Counted from the stretch's first letter, positions 1 to 7,933 are shown. The stretch is DNA of 64,000 bases from Streptococcus porci DSM 23759 (GCF_000423765.1 NZ_AUIP01000006.1:99221-163220); one strand, 5' to 3'. The notes: generated by a model not told the origin, from the sequence alone. Numbers and translations: made by a program.

Positions 1-80
1 CATGCACTTCGGTAAGCCCTTTTATTGCAAAGAATTTGTTGCCAAGTAGTTCTGGTTTTAAAAAATCATTTAGTTTCATA
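1..80 (-). CDS. Start of a conjugation-module gene, cut by the window edge
   Basis: A reading frame starts with ATG at position 80 on the minus strand and runs off the left edge, beginning MKLNDFLKPELLGNKFFAIK. It lies just downstream of the TcpA/FtsK-like gene. In Tn916-type elements the relaxase/replication initiator (Orf20) has this position, so a relaxase is the natural guess from context. Only 26 residues are visible and they do not identify a family, so the function is inferred from gene order alone. Confidence 0.45.
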
Positions 81-126
81 AATATTCCTTTCTTTTGTCA
101 TCGCAAGCGATGATGAATCCTTTCCT

Positions 127-157
127 ATGAGTAAATCAGTAAACTGAATTACTCACA
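127..157. other. Palindrome between coupling-protein and next conjugation gene, candidate oriT
   Basis: The arms GAGTAA/TTACTC and TCAGT/ACTGA form a near-perfect palindrome with a two-base centre in the 101-bp gap between the FtsK-like gene and the next gene. Tn916 has its oriT in the equivalent orf20-orf21 gap. No T-tract follows on either strand, so it does not look like a terminator. The oriT role is inference from position and symmetry. Confidence 0.35.
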
Positions 158-181
158 TACAAGGATTGATAGTATTTTGAG

Positions 182-1468
182 TTAGTGTATCAATTTTTGA
201 AGTTCGCTAATAAAGTCGAACTCTTTTGGATTTAGATATGGGCTTTCCCAATATTCGGCAGATTCCTTTCCAGAGCCTTGCATATAGAGATAGCCAGCTC
301 CCTTAACTTCGATGGGTTGTCGTTTTACTGGAGTAGCAGAACCGAAGACCATTCGATAGCCCTCTGAAGAGTTAGCTCCAAGGGCAATACGTAATCCGAG
401 GTTATCTCTTAAATCAGTATTGAGTGTGTCAGCATTAACTTGTTGAGCTGATACAAGGATAAATACTCCTGCTTGTCTTCCGAGGAGAATAATCTGTTTT
501 ATTCCGTCCATAACTTCTTGGATAATTTCTTTTGATTTTTTATCTGTTCCGCTTGCTTGAAAAGCGCCCATTTCGTCAAAAATTAACCAAGTCATTTTGA
601 AACCGTGGTCTGAAAAGTTAGCACCATACCTAAAGTTTTCTCTCATATACTCATACCGCCGGTTCATTTCTTGAACGGTTAAGCGGACAATACGAGCAAT
701 GTGACTAGGAGAAGTAGCAACTCTTTCCGAACCTAGATAGTGTGATAAACTTCCGAGGTCAGAATTTTTGGGGTCAGCTATGAATAATTCGGAGTGTCTT
801 TTTAATATTTCTAAAATGAAATATGAAATTAGAATAGATTTTCCAGAGCCAGTTCCGCCAGCTATCATTATATGCGGGCATTCACTAGGGTTATAAGTAA
901 CTCCATATCCTAGTGGAATAGTAAGGTCATTATTTGCTATCGTTGAAAAAGTGTTAGTCCGAAGTCTAGTAGGTTTAATAGTGTAGTAGTGGTATTCGAC
1001 TGTCGAAGGTCGGATGATTTTATTCTCAAGCGGAAGTCCAATTAAAGCAGATAGTTCTATATCTATGTTCTCTAAACGCTTGGAATAGGCGTCACCTTGT
1101 TTATAAGCAGTAATAATAATTTTATTTTCGGTTTCTTTCCAGCCTAAAATAGCAGAGGTAGCGATATAGGTTTTGCCATCTATCTTTTTTTCTGTGAATA
1201 AATTATTTGCTTTTAAGAAGTAAAGTAAGGTATCTCTGGGTTTATATCGCTTGTAAATTCGCAAAGAAAGTTTTTGTAAGATATAAATTAGTCCAACAGA
1301 AAATAGCAACATGATTATATTCAAAGGGCTGAGATTGTTGAATAGTATGTTTATTCTAATTATTAGCATGATATAAGCTATATATTTAGCTATTTTTGAG
1401 TAGAATATCCAGTTGATGTTGCGTTTTGTAAGAGAAATTGTAGGATTTCGATTGTGAATAAATTTCAT
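182..1468 (-). CDS. FtsK/SpoIIIE-type coupling ATPase of a Tn916-like ICE (TcpA/Orf21-like)
   Basis: This 428-residue protein has two hydrophobic segments near residues 25-43 and 49-66, then a RecA-like ATPase domain with Walker A GGTGSGKS at 204-211 and Walker B WLIFDEM near 294-300. Proteins of this plan couple the relaxase-DNA complex to the conjugation channel in Gram-positive ICEs; Tn916 Orf21 is the model. It follows two DUF961-like genes with a 9-bp gap, the Tn916 orf23-orf22-orf21 order. It appears intact, so the rest of the conjugation module should lie left of the window. Family assignment is firm; the specific element is not identified. Confidence 0.88.
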   Translation of the reverse strand: MKFIHNRNPTISLTKRNINWIFYSKIAKYIAYIMLIIRINILFNNLSPLNIIMLLFSVGLIYILQKLSLRIYKRYKPRDTLLYFLKANNLFTEKKIDGKTYIATSAILGWKETENKIIITAYKQGDAYSKRLENIDIELSALIGLPLENKIIRPSTVEYHYYTIKPTRLRTNTFSTIANNDLTIPLGYGVTYNPSECPHIMIAGGTGSGKSILISYFILEILKRHSELFIADPKNSDLGSLSHYLGSERVATSPSHIARIVRLTVQEMNRRYEYMRENFRYGANFSDHGFKMTWLIFDEMGAFQASGTDKKSKEIIQEVMDGIKQIILLGRQAGVFILVSAQQVNADTLNTDLRDNLGLRIALGANSSEGYRMVFGSATPVKRQPIEVKGAGYLYMQGSGKESAEYWESPYLNPKEFDFISELQKLIH

Positions 1469-1477
1469 GATATCTCC

Positions 1478-1888
1478 TTAGATAAATTTCGGGTGGATAG
1501 TTTTATTACCGTACCTTAAAGTAAGGTGTTTTTTGGCATTTAAAATATGTTGTAATGTCATATCTCCAGCAACGATAAATTGGTCATTCTTTTCAATAAT
1601 TCCAAAACAAACAAACCAACTACCGAGGGATTCTGTTGGAATCATATCATTATTAAAAAAGGCTTGAAATTTTTTTCCAAGGGTCTCTCTTGGGTCAGGG
1701 ATGAGAAGAATATCATTTCCGAAAATAAATTCAAAGTCTTTGTTTTTGTTTGAGTACTCATCTAGAACAGGAAAAATGATATCTTGTTCTGAATAATCGA
1801 GGATAATACTTTTAGCCGTAGGGATAGTATCATCAAGTGATACTATCAGGGCATTGGGATTGTGTGTAAAAGCTAATTGAGTCATCAT
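1478..1888 (-). CDS. DUF961-like conjugative element protein (Orf22-like)
   Basis: A 136-residue soluble protein encoded between the larger DUF961-like gene upstream (7-bp gap) and the FtsK-like ATPase downstream (9-bp gap). Size, order and tight packing match the small YdcP/DUF961 proteins that open the Tn916/ICEBs1-type conjugation operon. No catalytic motif is visible. The molecular role of these proteins is not well defined; they are found with plasmid transfer and element replication genes. The assignment rests mainly on gene order and length. Confidence 0.65.
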   Translation of the reverse strand: MMTQLAFTHNPNALIVSLDDTIPTAKSIILDYSEQDIIFPVLDEYSNKNKDFEFIFGNDILLIPDPRETLGKKFQAFFNNDMIPTESLGSWFVCFGIIEKNDQFIVAGDMTLQHILNAKKHLTLRYGNKTIHPKFI

Positions 1889-1895
1889 CTTCTCC

Positions 1896-2348
1896 TTATT
1901 TTAGGTTGTATCGGTTTTCGAACCATTCCTCATCTTGGGTTAAAGTTATCCCATCAGTGTATCGGACAAGTTTGAGATGTGCAGTAGAGAACTTTGGCTG
2001 GTCTGAGGTGCTATTCTCAAAATCTAACGTTTTAGAAAATTTCTTTAATGGCTTTTCTGAGATTACTTGTTTTCTTTGTTGGTCATAACTAGTAGTATCG
2101 GTAAAACCATTCGGAATTGGCTCGATTGTTCGTTTTCCAAAATTCTCATGAGAATCGATAGTCTCAAAGCCAATGTGTGCCATTGTTAACGTAATTTTCT
2201 TTTTTTCTAATATCTCTGAACCGCTTAATGTGGTCGTAACCACTTGCTTGATATCAATGATTTGCCAAAAGTTATTGATTGGAATTTGGTTATCCTCAAA
2301 GAAGATATCGCCTTTTTTAAAAGTGTGAATGCATTGTTCAAATTTCAT
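1896..2348 (-). CDS. DUF961-like conjugative element protein (Orf23-like), first gene of the transfer operon
   Basis: This 150-residue protein starts MKFEQCIHTFKKGDIFFED and is rich in beta-prone segments, as in YdcP/DUF961 proteins. It is the first gene of the leftward transfer operon. A good promoter lies upstream on the minus strand: TTGAAT at 2467-2462, 16-bp spacer, TATAAT at 2445-2440. A TGTACA palindrome at 2415-2420 sits about 20 bp below the -10 box and is a candidate operator. No function beyond family association can be read from the sequence. Confidence 0.65.
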   Translation of the reverse strand: MKFEQCIHTFKKGDIFFEDNQIPINNFWQIIDIKQVVTTTLSGSEILEKKKITLTMAHIGFETIDSHENFGKRTIEPIPNGFTDTTSYDQQRKQVISEKPLKKFSKTLDFENSTSDQPKFSTAHLKLVRYTDGITLTQDEEWFENRYNLK

Positions 2349-2525
2349 ATTTTTTCCTCCAGTATTAAAAATTAAAAGGGCTTCGAACTATTAAATTTTC
2401 AAAGGTCAATTTTTTGTACATTTCCTTTCTACAAAATACATTATACAACAAAATTTAAAAAATTCAATAGTTTTTACAAAAAAAATTCCAAAAATGTACA
2501 TTTTTTTAAAAAAATAAAAAAATAA
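2349..2525 (-). promoter_or_regulatory. Promoter and candidate operators of the left ICE transfer operon
   Basis: A very A+T-rich gap. The minus strand has TTGAAT (2467-2462), 16-bp spacing and TATAAT (2445-2440), giving an expected start near 2433. Two TGTACA motifs in A/T tracts, at 2415-2420 and 2495-2500, flank the promoter. The same motif recurs at 3555-3560 and within 4128-4137 upstream of the other leftward genes of this module, suggesting one regulator for all. Confidence 0.55.
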
Positions 2526-2545
2526 ACCCTAAATTTTAGGGCTTA
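2526..2545 (-). terminator. Terminator after the EEP-family gene
   Basis: Read leftward, the stem ccctaaa/tttaggg is followed by a T-rich run. It is the first strong hairpin after the stop codon at 2685 of the leftward gene. The 140 bp between stop and hairpin hold nothing else I can identify. Confidence 0.6.
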
Positions 2546-2684
2546 TCATATCTTTTCACTTAGTTTAAGTAGTAAGTTGCATATAAAGTAGGATTATTTT
2601 TAGAAGTGACAAAGATTCCCCATAGTTTCTAATGAAAATTTTGTCTTTTTATCGTCCGCTATAAGGGAAGCATGTATTTTCGAT

Positions 2685-3431
2685 TTATAATTTTAGTTCA
2701 GCAATTACTGCTTTGTGGTCTGATTTTATATAGTTTTCAAGGTGTTCTATCTTTGAAATAGGTCTATTTGAATAAATAAAATCAACATGAGATTTTTTAT
2801 CAATACATGTAATTTTATCTCCTACTTTTTCTTTGGCTATATTCCATCCATTATATTTATTCGATAGCTCTGTCCATGAATTTTTTAACTGATTGTATTT
2901 TTCGTCACTTGAGAATTTATTTTTGTACGAATCGAAATAGTTTTTTAATGATTCTGTTCCGTCGTTAATATTCCAATCACCAAACGCAAGATTGATATTA
3001 TCTGAATTAGACCAATCTTTTATATAATCGAGAATCGTGTTAATCCCATATTCTTTTGACCGTTGGTTAGGTGCACCAGTAGGGAGATAAAAGCTATTAA
3101 TATCGATTTTGTCCCCAACCAATCTTAAATTTCGATATTGAAGTGGGTGCTCTGTCAAAAGGGGAGCAACTTGTTTTAGATTGTATTTTGTTAGAATTTC
3201 TGACTTTACCATGATTACAGTGGTCAACTGTGGCTTATTAAGTTCTAGTAAGTGTAAAGGAGAAAATACCTTATATTTTTCACTTTCTAGATATTTGATT
3301 TGGTGATTGTAGATTTCTGATATAGCAATAATGTCTAAATCACTTTCCAAAAGTTTTTTTGCGTTGCCAGTATTGCTATCTACTAAATTTGAATTTCTAT
3401 AATTTTCAAAATTAAATGTGCCTATTTTCAT
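2685..3431 (-). CDS. Endonuclease/exonuclease/phosphatase (EEP, DNase I-fold) family protein
   Basis: This 248-residue protein shows the EEP order: N-terminal GTFNFEN, SEIYNH near residue 39 in the position of the metal-binding Glu, GDWNIND near 146 (the GDxN element) and C-terminal SDHKAVIAEL (the SDH element). EEP enzymes hydrolyse phosphodiesters in DNA, RNA or small phosphates; no signal peptide is visible, so it should act in the cytoplasm. It is a single cargo gene in the ICE, with its own -10 TATAAT (3513-3508) and terminator. Substrate is unknown; DNA processing during transfer or a defence/anti-defence role are both possible. Confidence 0.75.
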   Translation of the reverse strand: MKIGTFNFENYRNSNLVDSNTGNAKKLLESDLDIIAISEIYNHQIKYLESEKYKVFSPLHLLELNKPQLTTVIMVKSEILTKYNLKQVAPLLTEHPLQYRNLRLVGDKIDINSFYLPTGAPNQRSKEYGINTILDYIKDWSNSDNINLAFGDWNINDGTESLKNYFDSYKNKFSSDEKYNQLKNSWTELSNKYNGWNIAKEKVGDKITCIDKKSHVDFIYSNRPISKIEHLENYIKSDHKAVIAELKL

Positions 3432-3596
3432 CTTCGGCCTCCGTATATTTTTTTATAATCAAGAATCTCAATGTAAAAAATACGATTGAGTGTTCTATTT
3501 GTAAACTATTATAACACAAAAACACAAAAACGCAACACAAAAATACATTTTTTTTGTACATTTTTTATTTAAAAATTTCAATTGATTGTGGTGAAA

Positions 3597-4106
3597 TTAA
3601 TACTTAATAAATTTATTCTTAAAATCCCAAAGAAGATTTGTCAAAGTATCGTAGTTAACAGGAGCGACAATTTCCGATAGATTCTTTTGAAGTTCTATAA
3701 ATTGTTTCTCAAATGCGTCTTCAGATATCAGTTCATCATTTTGTGTTTGATATGAAAGTAGTGCAGCTTTTAAGATATACTTTAGGCAGACCCCAAGTGT
3801 AACACTTCTAGTATTTGTAGCAGAGGGGAGAATGTTTTTATACTGCTTAATCCCTGAGGCTACTCTATCACTGATATCCACGTTTATTTTTAACTCTTTT
3901 TCTTCAACAGGATAAATATTGTTTAGAGGAATTGAATTATCCTGTACAACTTTTTTCCAGTTAGTAACGTTTTGTGTTGAATCAAAGGCTTTGGCAATAA
4001 TAATTGCTTTAGTAATGTGTGTGTCAGATTCTTGTTCATAAATTTTACGTAGTTCGCGAATGTAAAATGCTGATTCTGCTGAAATTCGTACTTGAAATTT
4101 GCTCAT
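3597..4106 (-). CDS. Ribbon-helix-helix-like regulatory protein of the ICE, function unknown
   Basis: I place the start at position 4106 (MSKFQVRISAESAFYI) because AAAGGAG lies 6 bp upstream; a longer frame begins 10 codons earlier without a ribosome site. The 169-residue product has two similar segments, KFQVRISAESAFYIRELRK at the start and KINVDISDRVASGIKQYK in the middle. Each is a short strand followed by a helix, the pattern of ribbon-helix-helix DNA-binding proteins. The gap upstream carries attgtacaat (4128-4137), one of the recurring TGTACA motifs. It may regulate the ICE; this is inference. Confidence 0.5.
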   Translation of the reverse strand: MSKFQVRISAESAFYIRELRKIYEQESDTHITKAIIIAKAFDSTQNVTNWKKVVQDNSIPLNNIYPVEEKELKINVDISDRVASGIKQYKNILPSATNTRSVTLGVCLKYILKAALLSYQTQNDELISEDAFEKQFIELQKNLSEIVAPVNYDTLTNLLWDFKNKFIKY

Positions 4107-4220
4107 TTTTTTCTCCTTTTTATATAAATTGTACAATTAAAATTCAATAATAGCAAATTTACTAATGTTATGATTGAAATAATATTGCAAAATGCTATAC
4201 TAGTATCGTAAAGAAGTAAA

Positions 4221-4470
4221 GACGGTGGTTGCTATTTCGAAAGGTAGGTGGTGCCTATGTGCATAACCAGTAAAATCCTATTAGAAAGGAGCGACCAACA
4301 TTTTGTCGACTTTTGAAGTATTGACGCTTATGTTTGTAGCTGGTAACTTCGTTATCTCGCTTGTAAAGTTGATACTTGAACTTGTTAAAACGACAAAAAA
4401 ATAGCCGTCTGTACTTTGGGCAGTCTGACGAGCTATCTTATATAGAATAAAGATTGTAACCACCGTCTTA
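4221..4470 (+). ncRNA. Type I toxin mRNA with long-range 5'-3' pairing
   Basis: The segment around the holin-like toxin begins with GACGGTGGTTGC (from 4221) and ends with GTAACCACCGTC (4457-4468). These are almost perfectly complementary and would close the whole transcript. Such end-to-end pairing is typical of type I toxin mRNAs (for example TxpA/BsrG-type) that need processing or are targeted by an antisense RNA. A stem-loop just after the toxin stop (AGCCGTC...) may end the antisense or the mRNA. Transcript ends are inferred. Confidence 0.5.
4303..4404 (+). CDS. Holin-like type I toxin peptide
   Basis: A 33-codon frame starts with TTG at 4303, with AAAGGAG at about 4285-4291 upstream. 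It reads M(L)STFEVLTLMFVAGN, then FVISLVKLILELVKTTKK. This is one hydrophobic helix with a lysine-rich C-terminus, the plan of the 'putative holin-like toxin' family of type I toxin-antitoxin modules. It would insert in the membrane when its antisense RNA is lost. It lies 330 bp from attA, inside the end of the left ICE, where a stabilisation module would be useful. The TTG start and the antisense gene are inferred. Confidence 0.65.
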   Translation: MSTFEVLTLMFVAGNFVISLVKLILELVKTTKK

Positions 4471-4729
4471 AACGGCTTTACATTGGGTGTTGTTCTTTGC
4501 GACACCCTTTTCTATTTCATTGTACCATTTTTACTCTAAAAAGCAAGTCATAACTTCTTTTTTGTTAGGCAAATTACTGATATACCTGACTCGTATTGGT
4601 TTATTTTGTAGAATAAATTTGCCCTATTTAGATGAAATTACTTGAAATTAGTTGAGAACTAGTAAGTCTTTGGTAGTCAAAAATGGCTTGATTAAAGCTA
4701 TTTGAGCTAGTTTAGTTACTAGGTTAGCC
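4405..4729. other. Non-coding right end of the left ICE
   Basis: No plausible gene is present between the toxin and attA. The first 65 bp contain the 3' pairing arm of the toxin transcript. The rest is A+T-rich end-of-element sequence running up to the rpsI-like attA, without the upstream codons of rpsI. I see no IS or RNA gene in it. Confidence 0.5.
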
Positions 4730-4780
4730 AAACCAGGTCTTAAGAAAGCACGTAAAGCTAGCCAGTTCTCTAAACGTTAA
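4730..4780 (+). other. attA: attA: copy of the last 17 codons of rpsI
   Basis: The 51 bp translate as KPGLKKARKASQFSKR-stop, the C-terminus of ribosomal protein S9. The codons before it are not rpsI, so this is an attachment-site copy and not the gene. It borders the integrase of element A. A stem with ACTCAAGAG/CTTGGGTGT followed by T7 (4808-4840) resembles an rpsI terminator and is carried on the element side. A second copy in the opposite orientation is at 54664-54714. Confidence 0.88.
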
Positions 4781-4925
4781 GAAACGGCTACAAATCAACG
4801 TTTATGGACACTCAAGAGTTTATTTCTTGGGTGTTTTTTTGATGAAAAAAGTACTTTGGTAATCCTTTTGGTAATCTTTCGAGACTTGGTTTTTGGTCAA
4901 TATGAGGCTGAGCAATAAATCTAGT

Positions 4926-6080
4926 TCATTTAGCCTTATTAAGATACTCTGCAAATTTTGTAATTGACTGTTTTTCACCAGCTTTTGTAGCATGGCTATA
5001 AGTGTCTAAAGTCATCTGGCTGCTTGCATGGCCTAAGCGTTTAGCAGTATTGACTGGGTCAATTCCCATTTCAATCATCAAGGTTGCGTGAGTGTGTCTA
5101 AACCCATGTGGGCTAATCTTTTTAAGATTATGCTTACGTATAATACGTTTTAGAATATTGTTGATATAGTCAGCGTGTAAGGGTTCTATCTCACCATCTC
5201 GGTTGCAGTATGTAAACATAAATTCTTTGTCGAGAGAAAGAGGCTGTACTGATAATTGCCACTTTTCTCTGCTAGTTTCCTGTTTCCATTTGTTGAGGAT
5301 AGAACAGGTTTCATCATCAAGATATATAGAGCGTACAGAGAATGTATTTTTAGTTCCTTTTTCAATGGCATGACCATCTATTCTTCCTAAACTTTTGCTA
5401 ACTGTTAATAGTTGATTTTCAGAATCAAAATCTTCCCACTTGAGAGCATATAGTTCTCCCTTGCGTAATCCGCTATAAGCTAATAATCGGAATAGCGCAT
5501 AATGTTTATAGGGTTCATTTTCCAAAATAATTGTCAAAAATTGATGCAATTCGTTAACTGTCCAATAGTTCTCACTGACAGTTTTTTTGAGTTTAGGCAT
5601 AATAACCTTGCTCATGGGATTTCGTTCAATATAATTCATATTAATGGCAAATTCAAATATTTTAGAAGTATAAGATTTGATTTGCTTCATGTTTTTGAAT
5701 GTCTTGGCTTTGTCAGTGATGAAGGTTTGACAGTCTAAAGGACTGATTTTTGAAATTTTCTTTTCTCCAAAAACAGGAAGAATATGTAGGCGATAAAGGT
5801 CGGCAGTTTTGACTGCAGTAGTTGCTTCAACAGTATCTTTATAAGCTTCATACCATCTTTGATAAAGCTCTTGGTAAGTGTAGGTTGTTTGAGCAGTAAT
5901 ATGGACAAAAGTTCCACTATTCAACTGATGATTAACAGCAGTTTCATGAGCTTTGGCAGCTTTACGCGTCTTGAACCCTCGTTTAGTATAATATTTTTTC
6001 TTACCGTAGTCGTTTAGACCAAGGTAAACTTTAACAAAATAGGTGATTCCTTTTGTAGATTGGTACTTGTGTACAGACAT
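4926..6080 (-). CDS. int: Tyrosine integrase of element A
   Basis: This 384-residue site-specific recombinase has an N-terminal arm-DNA-binding domain (YFVKVYLGLNDYGKKKYYTK, residues about 14-33), a SAM-like core-binding domain and a catalytic domain with Arg in SGLRKGELYAL, HGFRHTH and the final LGHASSQMTLDTYSH with the nucleophilic Tyr. It should integrate the element at the 3' end of rpsI, since it sits 146 bp from attA. Paired TGGTAATC-type repeats at 4857-4877 fit arm sites. It is encoded toward attA, divergent from the replication genes. It looks complete. Confidence 0.93.
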   Translation of the reverse strand: MSVHKYQSTKGITYFVKVYLGLNDYGKKKYYTKRGFKTRKAAKAHETAVNHQLNSGTFVHITAQTTYTYQELYQRWYEAYKDTVEATTAVKTADLYRLHILPVFGEKKISKISPLDCQTFITDKAKTFKNMKQIKSYTSKIFEFAINMNYIERNPMSKVIMPKLKKTVSENYWTVNELHQFLTIILENEPYKHYALFRLLAYSGLRKGELYALKWEDFDSENQLLTVSKSLGRIDGHAIEKGTKNTFSVRSIYLDDETCSILNKWKQETSREKWQLSVQPLSLDKEFMFTYCNRDGEIEPLHADYINNILKRIIRKHNLKKISPHGFRHTHATLMIEMGIDPVNTAKRLGHASSQMTLDTYSHATKAGEKQSITKFAEYLNKAK

Positions 6081-6100
6081 AACAGTTCTCCGTTTCTAAG

Positions 6101-6128
6101 TTTTCGGAGCTTATGTAATTGAGAAATA
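6101..6128 (+). repeat. Element A repeat, copy 1 (TTCGGAGCTTATGTAATTGA type)
   Basis: A 26-28 bp sequence found three times in element A: here just upstream of int, at 6761-6788 and at 54843-54870 near attB. The copies differ at only a few positions. Their location near int and near both inferred element ends suggests binding sites for Int, Xis or the repressor. The role is inferred. Confidence 0.6.
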
Positions 6129-6133
6129 TTAGT

Positions 6134-6652
6134 CTATTTTCTGTCGCGATCTGCTCGTCTAATTTGAAACTCTTCAGTTTGTATCCACGTTTTCCAAATA
6201 TCCGATTTTTGGCCTTGGTTATTCATAAACTTAATTAAGTCATTGATAAACGTTTCTTCATAATCCACCAAGTAGTTAGAAAGAATACGTCTAAAGTCAT
6301 CTGAGAAAACCTCGTTTAAGGGCATAGACAAATGAATTTCTCCAAGCTCGATACTTTTCTTAAGTTTTTCCATATCACTCTTAAAAGGCGTTACAGAAGT
6401 AATTTCGGATATTTTAAAACTATCAGCGACTATCTTCAGTTTTGATGGAGCGTGTTTCTCATCATCAATCCCAAGGATGTATGCTACTGAGACACCAAAA
6501 TAGTCAGCCAGTTTTTGAGCATTTTCTTTTTTTGGCTTTCGTATTCCTTGGTTATAGCTAGATAATGTTGGATAGGATATATCTAGTGTTTCACTGATAC
6601 TTTTTATTTTTTTGCCACTTTCTTCGATAAGTTTAGCTATATTATTAGTCAT
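6134..6652 (-). CDS. XRE-family repressor of element A
   Basis: This 172-residue protein has an N-terminal helix-turn-helix (DISYPTLSSYNQGIRKPKKE, about residues 24-43) followed by a C-terminal region without a protease motif. It is divergent from the DUF771/replication genes. The shared gap carries two copies of ATACAAAAAGTAT exactly 30 bp apart, one inside a near-consensus rightward promoter. This is the layout of a cI-like master regulator that keeps excision and replication off. No LexA-like catalytic pair is evident, so release probably works by another route. Confidence 0.82.
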   Translation of the reverse strand: MTNNIAKLIEESGKKIKSISETLDISYPTLSSYNQGIRKPKKENAQKLADYFGVSVAYILGIDDEKHAPSKLKIVADSFKISEITSVTPFKSDMEKLKKSIELGEIHLSMPLNEVFSDDFRRILSNYLVDYEETFINDLIKFMNNQGQKSDIWKTWIQTEEFQIRRADRDRK

Positions 6653-6804
6653 AGTTACCTCCTAGTTGATATTTTAACACATTTAATACAAAAAGTATAA
6701 TGCCACTTGACAAGAATACAAAAAGTATTTATAATTTAAAATGTATAATAAAATATACAAATTTCGGAGTTTATTTAATTGAGAAATAGAAACGAGGTAA
6801 TAAT
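6653..6804. promoter_or_regulatory. Divergent control region of element A with two repressor operators
   Basis: The rightward promoter is near consensus: TTGACA 6707-6712, 17-bp spacer, TATAAT 6730-6735. The dyad ATACAAAAAGTAT occurs at 6686-6698 and 6716-6728, 30 bp (three helical turns) apart, the second within the promoter spacer. A leftward promoter with TTGTCA (6713-6708) and TGTATT (6690-6685) overlaps it. Copy 2 of the element A repeat is at 6761-6788. This fits cooperative repression by the XRE protein. Confidence 0.7.
6761..6788 (+). repeat. Element A repeat, copy 2
   Basis: Matches the copies at 6101-6128 and 54843-54870 at most positions (TTCGGAGTTTATTTAATTGA here). It lies in the 5' leader of the DUF771-like gene, between its promoter and start codon. 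Confidence 0.6.
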
Positions 6805-7068
6805 ATGTCTGAAGAAGCGACTTTAGTTGTTCAACTTCCCAAGGTTTTGGAAAAACAATTAAGGGCACATTATGATGAAATGGTTTCTACAGCTATTGAA
6901 AGAGCGCTAGAGGATAAAGAATTATATAAACCTATGGTTCGGATGGCAGCCCTTTCTAGATGGCTTGATGTGTCAACGACAACCCTTCAAAAGTGGACGC
7001 GTGAAGGAATGCCTACAATGGTTATTGATGGTGTGACTCTGTACGATAAACGTGCGGTTACACGTTAG
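6805..7068 (+). CDS. DUF771-like DNA-binding protein, end truncated by an amber codon
   Basis: The 87-residue product starts at 6805 behind the strong rightward promoter. It contains an excisionase-like helix-turn-helix (WLDVSTTTLQKWTREGMP) followed by a short wing (VIDGVTLYDKRAVTR). The frame then meets TAG, but after it reads LKQYER before a second stop at 7087-7089. A TGG-to-TAG change, replacing a Trp, would explain this, so about seven residues are missing. DUF771-type proteins lie early in phage and ICE lytic operons and may act as excision or regulatory factors. Confidence 0.68.
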   Translation: MSEEATLVVQLPKVLEKQLRAHYDEMVSTAIERALEDKELYKPMVRMAALSRWLDVSTTTLQKWTREGMPTMVIDGVTLYDKRAVTR

Positions 7069-7097
7069 TTGAAGCAATATGAAAGATGAGGTAAAGG

Positions 7098-7922
7098 ATG
7101 GCTAATAGACGAATGTTGAGTAAAACGGTAGTACAGACACAACGATTTTTACGCCTACCACTTGAAGCGCAGGCGCTTTACTGTCACTTGGTAGTCAATG
7201 CAGATGATGATGGTATTGTTGAAGCTTTTCCTGTTATGCGAATGATCAACGCTAATGAGGACAGTTTGAATTTATTAACTCTTAAGCAGTATTTACTCTT
7301 GTTAAACAATGAAATGGTTTACTTTATCAAGGATTTCTTTGAGCAGAATACCATCAAAGCAGATCGTTACACACCGAGTAGTCATCGTCAACTTCTTATA
7401 GATTATCTGAAGGATAATCAGTTGTTGGAGAATTTAAATTTAGGTCCACGCTTGATTAATTATCTTCAAAATACTAGGCTCCAAGTTGGAGCCAGTCTGG
7501 ATCCAGATGGGAACCGCAATATAATTAAAGATAAGATAAGTAAAGATAGGATAGGGAAAGATAAGTTAAGTCAAGATAAGATAGGATTAGATAATGATCC
7601 AATCTCATCACGACTGACTGATGACATCTGGTTAATGGAAACACTATGGCATCGAGAATTAACCCGACAGGAAAAAGTATTACTAGAAGGATTAACAGTT
7701 AGTGATTCTTTATTGCAGTTAGCTATTCACAAAACAGCTGAGCTTGAGCCAAAAAAACAAAACATGAGTTATGTCAAAGGGATACTAATGAATTGGGAAG
7801 CTAGAGGGTTTATAACTGCTGACCAAGTGATAGCGTCTGAAAAAGACTACCGTCCATTAGAAATTTCAAATGTGGAAGTATCTGAAGATTTCATAGCAGC
7901 TATGGATATATGGAAAGATTAG
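7098..7922 (+). CDS. Phage-type replication initiator/replisome organizer
   Basis: The 274-residue protein has the N-terminal pattern of phage replisome organizers (MANRRMLSKTVVQTQRFLRL, LEAQALYCHLVVNADDDG, a winged-helix region). Next comes a lysine/aspartate-rich linker with repeats of KDKIS/KDRIG/QDKIG around residues 148-168, then a C-terminal DnaD-like helical domain with YVKGILMNWEARGF near 230-243. It likely binds an internal origin so the excised element can replicate. The tandem linker repeats (aagataag-type DNA) may vary in length among strains. It is 29 bp after the DUF771 gene, in one operon. Confidence 0.75.
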   Translation: MANRRMLSKTVVQTQRFLRLPLEAQALYCHLVVNADDDGIVEAFPVMRMINANEDSLNLLTLKQYLLLLNNEMVYFIKDFFEQNTIKADRYTPSSHRQLLIDYLKDNQLLENLNLGPRLINYLQNTRLQVGASLDPDGNRNIIKDKISKDRIGKDKLSQDKIGLDNDPISSRLTDDIWLMETLWHRELTRQEKVLLEGLTVSDSLLQLAIHKTAELEPKKQNMSYVKGILMNWEARGFITADQVIASEKDYRPLEISNVEVSEDFIAAMDIWKD

Positions 7923-7933
7923 AAGGATAACTA

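Noticed and set aside
4281..4505. Leftward 74-codon frame over the toxin region
   Set aside because: It overlaps the antisense strand of the toxin, lacks a ribosome site and shows no family; the plus-strand 33-residue peptide explains the locus better.
4730..4780. Complete rpsI gene at attA or attB
   Set aside because: Only the last 17 codons are present; upstream bases do not encode S9.
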